From the NCBI GenBank assembly GCA_001661515.1, contig LUVW01000026.1, positions 270,839 to 334,838 on the forward strand: DNA of 64,000 nt, read 5' to 3'. The DNA is from Capniomyces stellatus. Its lineage: Eukaryota; Kickxellomycota; Harpellomycetes; Harpellales; Legeriomycetaceae. The notes below the pieces were generated by a model. It saw only the letters and a program-made list of their open reading frames with translations. It was not told the DNA's origin and did no database searches. The position numbers were made by a program, and so were the translations under genes. Below, one piece after another: positions 39,601 through 49,215 of this stretch (positions are counted from its first letter, which is position 1; every line of letters starts with the position of its first letter).

Positions 39601-40782
39601 GGATTTGTTCTTGGCCAGTTTGCTAGTTTTGTTAAGTAGGTCCAGGTCAATGCAGTTCACAAACTTTTCAAAGTATTCCTTTGGTGACTGCATCAACAAC
39701 TTGAGCTGTTTTTCTTGCATCAACTCTATATTCTTTACATAGTACTCTTTTCTTTTCAGCCTTCTTTTCTTCTTGTTCTCCCCCAAGCATTTATCCCCAC
39801 TACCATCTGCGCACTCTACCATTGGCCCCTCCATAAGCCACAACGTTCTTCTTGACGTCTCTGTTTCTGATCCTATTTGTCCATACTCTAGACTATCCCA
39901 GTCCACAGTTTCTCCTTTTTCCTTTTCCTTCTCCTTTTCTCCTTTTTCTTCAACATTTTCCTTTCCACTTCCACTCCCACTTACATTTTCACCTTTGTTT
40001 TTGTTTTTGTTTTTGGCTTTCATTACTTTATCCTTTTTCATTTTATTCTTCAGCTCCTTAATCCCTACTATAATCTCTGTACTCATTTCGCTCATCCCTT
40101 CTGTTGGCTCAGATATAGGCAGCGAGTTGGACCTTTTTCTTCCTATTACCAACCCATCTTTACTCTTGCTAAACGAACGTAAACTAGAATTTATCCTCGA
40201 GGCTGCTTGCAGCCCATTGCTTGATGTCCCCAGTACCCACCCTAATGCGCTTTCCTCCTTATCCAGTCTTTCACTGCCCTCCTGTTTATTCTCGTTCACC
40301 ACCACGTCTTCTACTTCCCACCCCACCTCGTTTATCCTTCCGCCAATCCCCCCAACACCATTTCCCTCCAAACTTCCTTCCAGCTCCTCCTTGATCCTCT
40401 TTTCAAATCTAAAACTGCGACTCCCTACTCTAAAAACCGACTTATCTCTAATTATCTCTTCCCCTTCAATCTCAGCACCATTCAAGTACGTATTATACTC
40501 TCCAACCGACCGTATCTTCACCTGCTCCTTCACATCTACATACAGCAAACAGTGCTGCCGTGACACTTCCTCAACCGACACCCTTATATGGTTATACTCA
40601 TCACTACCTATCGAGCATATCTTCATGTCCAATGGAAACACTGTCTTTGAATCTCTCCCATCCTTCTTTAGTATCACCACTCTCCCATACCTTCCCATAT
40701 CCCCTACTGTCGGCTTTGACCCTACTGTCGCTCTTCTAACCTCCGCCTCTCCCTTTTTTATCTCTGCTCCTACCCCTATCAT
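36685..40782 (-). CDS. Ki-67-like protein: N-terminal FHA domain plus Ki-67/Repo-Man-type PP1-docking motif
   Basis: 1365 aa, single exon. An FHA domain covers about 33-128: FPLDMKICSIGSDEYNHIRV, then VSRQHCLLYVDV, YNTYLNG and VGSRSFRFEKR. The Gly and SRQH phosphothreonine-binding residues and the terminal S-F-R-F-E strand resemble vertebrate Ki-67. Residues 489-517 read RRVRFGPPLSPELF then SPPSTPVKRGG (RVRF codons at 39301-39312). That is the layout of the PP1-gamma docking motif of Ki-67 and Repo-Man (RVxF, then S/R-PE-x-F, then PPxTPxKRG). The remainder is highly charged and Lys-rich with tandem repeats, ending SRRSARLKPSK, plausibly chromatin-binding. Predicted role: PP1 targeting to mitotic chromosomes. 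The family assignment is inferred from domain order and motif. Confidence 0.8.
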   Translation of the reverse strand: MIGVGAEIKKGEAEVRRATVGSKPTVGDMGRYGRVVILKKDGRDSKTVFPLDMKICSIGSDEYNHIRVSVEEVSRQHCLLYVDVKEQVKIRSVGEYNTYLNGAEIEGEEIIRDKSVFRVGSRSFRFEKRIKEELEGSLEGNGVGGIGGRINEVGWEVEDVVVNENKQEGSERLDKEESALGWVLGTSSNGLQAASRINSSLRSFSKSKDGLVIGRKRSNSLPISEPTEGMSEMSTEIIVGIKELKNKMKKDKVMKAKNKNKNKGENVSGSGSGKENVEEKGEKEKEKEKGETVDWDSLEYGQIGSETETSRRTLWLMEGPMVECADGSGDKCLGENKKKRRLKRKEYYVKNIELMQEKQLKLLMQSPKEYFEKFVNCIDLDLLNKTSKLAKNKSKKSKNEGWKDGHKAGCDGDEYGAELDDADSKSGASRGGSANKGRSLNITSSNKRRRRSSGRFEPLKTNVGGGNEDEEYEDDGEGEDMDISDSVKKRRVRFGPPLSPELFNKTSPPSTPVKRGGQLMGGHLNSSIKKKDIDINSSNGRGGPDIETPRSILKVKHDLFSPKKPGTVEGKKTSLLLKSLRPRKNGKYVSNLFPSFEPQAATEDNGTHGFEQEMDDNQIYDNENIDEMQSIESIDLLDLTSIHEILTTESNNNDNNTKQNLEYLIDDSLIDNGLIDNGLIDNSLIGDGLIEKEFIGEDLNSEIEAEAKINGDGKNEDVGEVLVGSFESFQSFGDSDNAVPDQDEDNVVEKSFPSEKDVTEAEKEKCIEEGEGLDNGKDGSQGVKTTKRGRRAKHAEVDESLRRSKRIASGEKENKNVEGEGGVGITNGAAKTNKKIKSKGVKRTRVSGNEEAEAGNEESEAGINKTEAGQEKPSEKRLKKEKVSNKPKSGKNLDCKEQKATNEKTKGAIKGKVKKGKKAASKSENGNGNEVMAGIETGTRSEFEGAIESMYEVGTTDDDKKPESSIESVKSTPKKKIRMARKEKEKEEQSEIILRNLLIETKEKEIKPKNNKVKIRSMIKSTPIPKIKKQSRFNVIPESLLRTNKVKPTKIGELEEDQIVEGELANKKAKRTGTVEKKSEELKEAEKSGKKEKGKEMGKEMGKEKEMGRIKGQVGVRSSPRNKSLGFMRSLERAETNYNFAFAEPRTSQSSQSSRSSMSSLESLDSLDSLESLDSFDSFDSFGSLISVGSAGSDNKSLRKGNIGDLIEDEDDIFGSCDQDVVLNSFNSKLTKPVRSRSTNNTTKPKSAPKTKTKTKTKTKTKTKTKTNIRSKSNIKSTVENENNNNKENENENEIKNVSKNENKSKGRGGGKAKAKISAASSVDDNPKNLSLEDSTKVVKPAGSKTSAKSTAVASRRSARLKPSK
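36978..37040 (-). repeat. 6-bp in-frame tandem repeat (KT)n
   Basis: About ten uninterrupted copies of TTGGTT/TTTTGG on the plus strand encode a run of alternating Lys-Thr near the C-terminus of the Ki-67-like protein. Confidence 0.9.
37222..37312 (-). repeat. 9-bp in-frame tandem repeat (SLD/SFD)
   Basis: Imperfect copies of AAACTGTCC and AAACTATCA on the plus strand encode SLDSLDSLESLDSFDSFDSF in the Ki-67-like protein. Confidence 0.85.
38708..38795 (-). repeat. 15-bp in-frame tandem repeat (LIDNG)
   Basis: Five to six copies of CAATTAAACCGTTGT-type units on the plus strand encode DSLIDNGLIDNGLIDNSL in the Ki-67-like protein. Confidence 0.88.
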
Positions 40783-41841
40783 TTATGCTATCAATTTCCT
40801 ATTTCTCCTTATGCTGCTCGCTTTTTTGTCAATCCTATTTGTCCCCAAATACTCTCGATACCAATTTAATAATCTGTATCACGCGTTGCTCTATCCCTTT
40901 CTTAATCTGCTCTATCTCTATCCTAATCTACTATCTCTATCCTAATCTACTCTGTTTATACCCAATTCTACTCTTCTATACCTAATTCTACTCTATTTCT
41001 GCTGTTCTCTGTTTCTAATACACTCTATTCCCTTCTTTGCTCATTCCACAGTTTTCTCAAACCCTACACAGTTTATCTACTTGGTTTGCACTTTTTCGCG
41101 CTTTACTTTGGTTTTCAATTCCTTTGAGCAGTAACCTATCTTTACCCTCCAAGTCCCTTTTCTTTTGAGGGCGTGATGGAAGTTTTATATAAAATTAAAC
41201 AAATACAGGGTGGGGGATAAACAATTCTTGATATTTATCAGTTGTGGTGTGTTCGTCGTTTTGGACTCTTCACCTGCAATTTGAACTTTTTATTTAAAAA
41301 ATAAATAAAACGATCAATCTCTATTTTGACAACTTTACTTTTTTTCTTTTGTCACTTTTGCTTCTGCTTTTATTTTTGTTTTGTTTTGTCTTTTGAATCT
41401 TTTTGTTTTTGTTTTTGTTTACTTTTTGCTTATTTTTGTATTTCGGTTATTTACTACTTTCATTCATCTGTTTGTTTATTATTGTTTATTTATTAATGTT
41501 TACTTTTTCTAATTTGCTCAATCGTTGCCGATTTATGAATTGCTTTTATCTCGTTCTACTTTTTTTTTTCTTCTTTTTATTGGAGTTCTTTTTTATTATT
41601 ATTGAAATTTGGCTGGTTGCAGGTATTTTTTGCTTTGTGCTTTTCAAATCAAATAAATTTGCTCCCTTGCCAAACTTAATCTTAAAATTTCTACTCTTTC
41701 CTTCAATTCATCATCCTCACCCTTTTATTTCTTTACCAACTCTTGCTCCTGAACCACTTCTTTGCTAGTACGCCCAACTGGATACTCACTAGTTCTTAAA
41801 CTGCCTACTATATACCCATAAAACCATATTCTGCTTTTGGC

Positions 41842-41880
<39 letters not shown>

Positions 41881-43053
41881 CTTGCCCATCTACGTCTTAA
41901 CCATAAAATTACCATCGTACCATTTCTCTCTCTCTCTCTTTCCTTCTCTCTCTTTCCTTTACAGCTGTTTTCTATTTCTTTTCATCTTTCATTATTTCAG
42001 CCAAACAACCATCTTTATTTCCACTAGCTAAAAAGTATTTCAATTTGGCTTTCTTACTTTTAACTCGCCACCTCTATTTACTTTATCTTTATCTTGCTTA
42101 CACTTGTCTTTTCCAGCTATTTCATTTCATCCAGCAACCTTGATTTTTATTGAATTCTTTTTTTTTTACTCTTTAATTATTGCTCCAGCTCTAGTTGAAT
42201 ATACCAGCTCATTTTCTCGCTTGTTTTTCGTTTTAATTTAATTACTTCATCGGTTTATCATAGTTTAACCCAATAGAATAAGTATGGATCTTGCAATAAA
42301 ATCCCTGCCAAATCAACTTTGTGCTACACTATTCTAAACTCTGCACTTTTTTATTTTTTAGTGAACTAAACTTTGCTTTGTGATATTTTTGTATAGTAGT
42401 TCCATTCATTGCTCTTACTACCAAGCTGCCTTTTGCCTACTCTTTTCCCTAACGTTTAATGATGATTCCTAAAGCCTCACCAACAAGCTCATTATTATTA
42501 TTATTGAAATTCAAACTCTTTTTTTTATTACCGATATTGATTCAGCAATTCTTTAATCGCATTTTTCTTTATATCTTGGCTTTTGAGCCATCCGCCACCA
42601 TCACCACCACCCAAACTCACCCCTACCTAAGCCCTTCAACCTAACACATACCGCCGTGCTGCACAGCTATTTAGCCTGTCTTCGTACGCTTATAAACATA
42701 GTCAACGGTTTTCTCAGCCCTACTTTTTTTTTCTTTTATAAATGCTGCTAATACATAACGCATACTCGATATCAAGTTTATGTGTGGTTGACTGATACCT
42801 TAATTACATACGTCTCGCACAACCAAATCAGCACATCTGCATCCCATTTAATCTACAACATTTCTCACTACAGTTCAATTTTCTCTATTAACTTTATCTA
42901 CTTTTCCGAGTGCAACTATTTTTCGACTAATTAAATCACAAGACTAAAAACAACATTTTAACATCAGCCTTTTTTGTGTGAACATTGCCTTTCAAAAATA
43001 CACTTCTCCAAACAAGTACTGCTAGCACTTGGAATTAAATATACGTTCTAGTG

Positions 43054-43702
43054 AATAAAAAAAAAAAACTTGACACAGCTTATCCGTATTATGGATTGCT
43101 CCTGGAATATATCGACGATGGCATATTGTATCCAACCTCTCATCTAATCCCACCCCACTCCACCGCCCAATCTCGTCACTCTTGGTCATATATCACCATT
43201 GCAAAGATTTATAATACTAATTCGATTCTTGGTTATCTTGTCAATAAATCGAATAAAACAAAACCTTTGGGAAACTAACTATAAAGAAACAGAGTACGCT
43301 TGCAGTCATAAATCACAGGTCTTGAGTTGTAAATTGCAAGTCATTCTAAACTCAAAGTCGCAATATATTGCTGTTGTTATACCTTACATCAAACAAGTAA
43401 AACCCGAGCTCCTTTTATCTCCAGCATTAATACATCAGCTTGGTTTAAACAAGAAATCGCCCTATTATCAGTGTGTTGTAGCTGTGTTCTCAATATTGGC
43501 AGCCTATTGATCTTGAATATATTGGTGTGCTAATTATAGGCGGTACTTTATTGACTGTGGTTAATCAAGCAATTTCCAAAACACTTGCTACTAGTTGGAA
43601 GCTACTGCAACAAACTGCCCTTGAGATACGTAGATCAAAATATCTGGTTTTGGAATATATGCTCTATTTGCTTAATATTACAAAAAGTTTGATCAGCAGC
43701 TA
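43054..43702 (+). other. Possible multi-exon gene or gene relic (unassigned; weak PEX16-like look)
   Basis: After a GACACAG acceptor at 43078 the frame reads YPYYGLLLEYIDDGIL and then SRHSWSYITIAKIY. A second frame (about 43284-43387) ends at a CAA|GTAAAA donor. A third opens after TGTTGTAG at about 43472 and runs to a stop at 43702, reading QYWQPIDLEYIGVLIIGG and LEIRRSKYLVLEYMLYLL. The last two join in phase across an intron of about 85 bp. The order of a YxDGIL block, an RH-x-x-W-x-Y block and an E-(I/L)-RR-x-x-x-L-x-L-x-Y-x-L block vaguely recalls the peroxisome-assembly protein PEX16. No N-terminal exon is found. Treat as unresolved. Confidence 0.25.
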
Positions 43703-45136
43703 ATTGTTTTTTTAATATTAAAAACCCGAATAATACCCAATAGCAATTCAAGACTTTATGAAATTTTTTTTTCTTTCCTAAAGCTAGTTTTTATTAACTC
43801 TTTTCTCCCAACTTTATGTCTACAATCCAGATTTTCTACATGGCTAGATTAATCTCAATAGAATGGAACACTTTTGTCAAATTCACAAAGCAAGAGAAAG
43901 TTTAAACTGCATATTAAGCTACAGTCTTAGATCATATGCTACGCAATTCAATCTAAACACTTGGATTGTTTATATAAATTAACTGCATTTTATTTTAATG
44001 GGAATTGTTTTATACGTCATGGTACACTTTTATTTTATTCTCGTATGGCTGGAAGTTAATGAACAAACCTCTCATTGACCCTAGTCAAAACAAAGTCAGG
44101 CACTATACTAATAGCTTACACCAATCATTATATATTTTTTTGTCCTTGTTTAGGAATAAACGGAATCACGCCAATATTTCTGTCTATGGTTTATTCACAA
44201 AACTAGACCAATGCTACACCATTGTAGCTATAGATAGCGGCAGTACATTTGGGCAAAAAAAAACTAAAGCAAAAAAATATATATAAAAATAAAAAAATAT
44301 CTACATCTACTCAAAAAGCGTCATTGTCATATACCTTAGTTCTAGAAACAAATCTCAGATTTGACACCAAGCGCAGTTCGAGTTTGAGTTTGTGAGTCTG
44401 CCTACATAATGTTTCTAGATAAGGGTTTAGCCTACATATCTAAGAACACATGAGCTTTGTATAGGGTTTCAAACTCAAATAAAAAAAACCAATGACCTAA
44501 ATTTCCCACCATTGGCTGTGTCTAGCTGGGTTCATAAATTATGGTGATCAATAAATATTCCAGTTATTACATGCATAAACTTTTCATAATAGATGAAACC
44601 ATTTTTATGGCACTGCTTTTTTAAAAAAGCGTTTCCCAATGTCGATTATTATTTATTTCGCTCCTAGTTTAGGACTTTAAAAGAGTATCCTGGCCTAGTA
44701 GCAACTTGTCTGATTAATTGTACAATTCTTACGCTTGGTTTATACACTTTATAATATTAGAACCATCCTTCACACAGTAGACAGCCTTAGACGCAATAGA
44801 TACGGGTTTAATGGTATATAGCGTATACAGCTCATTGATTATATGCTTTATGTGTACATATTTAAGAGAATAGATCAAAGTAAAAACATAGAAAAGTAGA
44901 ATAGAGACGGCTGCGAACACAAAAACACAGCTTCAAACTGCTGGTAAATATACATCCTCAAGGTAAGAACAGTCACACCATATTCATTTATGTTTAAATC
45001 GAACAGAGAGATGCAAAACAATTACAGCTCGACTCGACCAACTTTTTCAGAAAGTAGAGTTGTTGTATTAATGGGCATATCAAAGCTGCAGCTATAAAAA
45101 TAGAGAAGAAAGAGAGAGAGAGAGAGGGGGGGGGGG

Positions 45137-45137
45137 N
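45137..45137. other. Single-N gap in a poly(G) tract
   Basis: One N interrupts a G-rich run (45126-45165) that follows a GA repeat; likely a homopolymer assembly break. Confidence 0.9.
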
Positions 45138-45451
45138 GGGGGGGGAGGGGGGGAGGGGGGGGAGGTTTTCTGTATATACTATTTTACTTGTGGCACAGAT
45201 TTTTAAAAGAGGGAAAGGGTGGGGTTTGAGAGCCGGGATTACCCAAAGGCTCTCAATTTTGATTTTTGTCTTTATCAACTCTTGTTTTGTTGAAGTTTGC
45301 TTTAAAAAGTAAACAGGGTCTGGAAAGGCTAACTGCGCGCTTGTTTATACGCAGTTGTGGTCTTGAATGGCTTTCTGCATCCGGATAATACCTGTATAGT
45401 AGACTTGATGCTGGTTGTCGTATTACCAAATAAGACCAAATTGTATTTGTA

Positions 45452-45767
45452 GAATAATATATCTTTACATTTTGACAATAAGGATGTGTGCCCAGCTTAT
45501 GTATGTAGAAAGCAGAACAATACGTTGAGCTTGATTATAACAATACAGATTGCACCATTGACAGGGTTAATCACACTTGATGGGATTATTGACTCGCGCA
45601 AAAAGCTGTTTTTTAAGATCTTGCTTTTAGAATACTGGAGCTTGAAGAATGTGTATATTATACCAGAGATTTGCATCTTTATTTTTACCAGCACATATAA
45701 CAAAGACTTTGTGGTAAAAAAAAAAAACAAAGAAGCTGATTATTTTAGACGAATATATCCGATGTAG
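45452..45767 (+). other. Unassigned open frame, possible terminal exon
   Basis: About 104 codons stay open after a TTTGTAG acceptor-like site and end in TAG. The frame reads NNISLHFDNKDVCPAYVCRK, LITLDGIIDSRKKLFFKILL and EADYFRRIYPM. There is no good in-frame ATG; an upstream ATG at 45411 is in a short frame. Family not recognised; may be a real fast-evolving gene or chance. Confidence 0.25.
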
Positions 45768-46179
45768 CTATAACAATAGTGATTGTTCAAAATATTTGTC
45801 GATGTTTGCGGTCCTGGACTGGAGACTTTGAAAAACAAATGCTGTGATAACAATGTGTTTACATTTATTTATGTAGTATATTATGCAGATCTTTTTGCCA
45901 TAGCTGTTGTGTATGTACAGCATTATTGACTCAAACTTACAAAGTAATAATATTTACCCCAAACCCCAATAAATTGTAGGTATACTAGATTGTGGATGTT
46001 GGAGAATAAGATACCCGACACTAGATTTTACTCAAAAACTCGGTGCAACACAAGATTTAAACAGTAAGCAACATTTATTCGATTTGGTTCATTTCTGTAT
46101 TCTATTATTTTTAAGGATTTGAAGCTTTCTTAAATATACGGTGGGTGTTGGTAATAAGCCATGGTGTAATCGTAATGAG

Positions 46180-46255
46180 GGTTTGGTGGCGATGGTTTGG
46201 TGGCGATGGTTTGGTGGTGATGGTTTTGTGGTGATAGCTTGGTGGTGATGGTTTG
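46180..46255 (+). repeat. 14-bp non-coding minisatellite
   Basis: Five to six copies of GGTTTGGTGGCGAT with small changes (GGTTTGGTGGTGAT, GGTTTTGTGGTGAT). The unit is not a multiple of three, so this is not a coding repeat. Confidence 0.85.
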
Positions 46256-49215
46256 TAATTGTCTGTTAAACTTGAGGGTGATGCCATTATGGTGACCTTG
46301 TTACAAACAAATTCAGTAATGGGAACAATGAAGTTGCGGGCGTGTAATTTAATTGTATATGCAAAAGCTGAAGTTATTGTTTGTTATTTTAAGAACAATA
46401 CAAAATTAAAAAGCCCAATGGATACTGAACAAATAAGAGTATCCACGGCAATTTGGAGATAATTACTTTAACCATCCTTAACAATGGAAAGCAAAATTTC
46501 AAGAAAAAGTGGGAAAGAAAAAAACGAATCAATATATAGACTAGGAAATTAATTGCAGTTATTTAATAATTCCGCTCTTATTTGCAGCAGTATTTATGAC
46601 AAAGTGACTGAGCCATATTAATTAGCGCAAATGTATTAATTTTGTATTTTTAATATGTAAAGGCCAATAGCCAAGTGGCTAAGGACAAGAAAATCAAATG
46701 GCAAATGCTTTTGCAGCCAACAGATTTAAGATTAGGTAGAGAAGGCGTTAAGTCAACAATATTTGTTTTTGTTGGGCTCAGATTTCTCAAAGCATCTTTT
46801 CACCACTTTATACTTTAGCGTTGCTTTCAATAATGGGCAAAGCAATTCGATAAAATAGTAAGGAACTTGGGTATAGTGGATATTGGTCGAGTATAAATAA
46901 AATAAAGTTAGGCCAAATAGGATGAAATAGACTTAATTGTCAGAATGGCGGCATCTAATTGGAAGCTCAAGTCTAGAAATATTAAAGTGATATTAACTTA
47001 ATATTTTCTTTAAATTGGGATGTTATTAATTTCATTTTACTCATACAAAACTAAGGTTCAGGTTAAGGCTGAACAAATTAAACTTTAAAGCCAAAGTTGC
47101 TGGATATTATATTGTCAAACAAAAGCCGATATGCCACCTTCAACACCACAAAAAGCAATAAAGAAAGCCAACTGATAATCACAGCGAATACTGTCGATAT
47201 TGTTTTAATAAGTTGGAATTAAACCCCAATCATTAATCGCAACCTTCAACCACGCCCCAATTTGACGGCAGGTGTAACAATATACTGTGCAATATACATT
47301 TATTAATACAATGAGATTAAATATACATGGCATAGTAAGCAGACCTTGGCCAACACTCCTAGCAATAATATAACCAATATCCTCAAGGAACTAAACATTT
47401 TTTCTGGCGTTGGGTTTAAAAAAACACATGCATATACATAAACACATAATACAAGCATGCAAATAATCGTAAGAGGCATTGGGATTTACAAATCATTCAT
47501 AGAGCATACACACAGTGTGATATTGACAATTTTTGTGGTTGATGTTAGTGCAGTGTAATAACCAAGAAAAAATATGAAAAGATAATTGATGAAGGAAATA
47601 CATTAATTAATAATTAATTAATTAACTTTCTCTAAAGAAAAACAACATTTGGAAGCAATATAGTGCTGCGATAGTAGTTTTCACTGATACATGCAACTCT
47701 TCAGCGGATTTCAATAGCTGTAGAGGATATTGAATCTCAGAGCATTGCAGTAAAGAAAAAAAAATTAGTAGCGTTGGCTGTGGCAGCGGGAAAAAGTATA
47801 TAGTAATACAATTGAGATCCTAAACGCAAAAAAAAAAATGAATAAAAGCGTTTGCTGATAATGTTAACACTTTTTGAATAAAAGGCACCCTTTGTTAAAG
47901 TCTAAAGTAATTCTAGGATCTCTATTTTTTTGAAAAAAGAAAAAAAAAAGCCAAAAACAAAAGAATCAGAGCTAAGCTGAATATACATCCGATTGTACAT
48001 ATCTATTATAGGCCAAATAAATCATTGAAAAGTTCCAAAACAATAGAAACTAGCATTTAAACTCGAACTAAATCCAAGACAAGGAAGAACAATAGACTTA
48101 ACAGGGAAAGTTGCTCTATTATTGACGAAATCCCAAAAGTTTTAAAAGGTAAAAAAATATGATTTACACTACTTGAAAAAGTATAATTGATGGCCAGCTT
48201 GTTTGGAAGCTGGAATAACAAGTCACAAATCATAAAAATACACCATAATTGTATATATACAGGCCAACAACAACAAAGGGGCTAAAACAGCTTACATGTA
48301 CAATTATTCACATTTCAAATCAAATGAATAGTTTTTAGACTGAATCCAAATTGTCAAATCCACACAATCATAATTGTTGATTCGAATAATGTATGTGTAT
48401 TTTAATAATACAATATCAATAATAAGGTGGTCGAATATTCTAAAATCTAGACAATGTGGTGGATGCGGGTTATAGCTTTTAGTAACCTTCAACAAACACA
48501 CATACAAATATATATGTTGTACTTTGAGTTGATTTATGGTGGTGGATTAGTTTAAATATAAGACTTTTTCCATGCACAAGTTTGGATACAAGTAGGCTGT
48601 TTTGTATATAGTTGCTCTAGTATGTATATATATGTATATACGAATATAAGGAAACACTTGTACTTTAGACTATAAAACACTATCAATTATCATTTATATC
48701 TTTTTCGCCATTTAATATTATTAATTGACAGACTGTATAGTCTTGTAATACTAGACAAACGGAAAGCTAAATGATACAAACCTCGATTGATACATCCAGG
48801 CTACTTCAATAATAATAATAGCATACATAGATAACTAACAGATTTTTTACATCACATCACAACACAACTAGACTACAGATTAAATGCAAAGGTTCGACGA
48901 AACACAGCACCAAATAGTATAAAAAGCACATTTAAAGGACTCTAAAGATAACAGGCAGAAGCATTAATTTAATAGGCACGCCACGATATAGCAAAAGCAC
49001 GTACATTCAATCACACTTGTCCAAAACAAGGAGGTAGAGATATAAGTGTTAGCTAGTTTTAATCAGAGGGAAGTTGAACAAGAACTGAGACAAGCTCAAC
49101 AACAAAGTCAGAGAAAGAAAGTAAACAAGAACAACAAAAAAGAAAAGAAAAGGAAGAGAAAGAGTAGAAAAAGCAATAGAAAAGAGCAGCCAGACGCCGA
49201 TAATTTAAAATAATT

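Larger units (their letters stand above)
40783..49215. other. 8.4-kb region without an assignable gene, with scattered coding-looking frames
   Basis: Lies between the Ki-67-like gene (-) and the orphan gene at 49216 (+). The first 2 kb is T-rich promoter-like DNA with long poly(T) (41849-41873). Frames of interest are listed separately at 43000-44290 and 45452-45767. A minus-strand hydrophobic frame (44729-44920) reads ILLFYVFTLIYSLKYVHIKH. The rest, 46300-49200, is AT-rich with no frame that I can defend. No tRNA or rRNA gene found. Confidence 0.5.

Noticed and set aside
43391..43510. Frame reading KPELLLSPALIHQLGL, which looked like a PEX1/PEX6 N-domain
   Set aside because: No AAA ATPase sequence follows anywhere nearby, and the stretch fits better as an 85-bp intron between two other frames.
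46663..46740. AAGTGGCTAAGG resembling a Ser/Leu tRNA D-arm
   Set aside because: The downstream T-loop is GATTTAAGATTAG, not a B box; at most a degraded copy.
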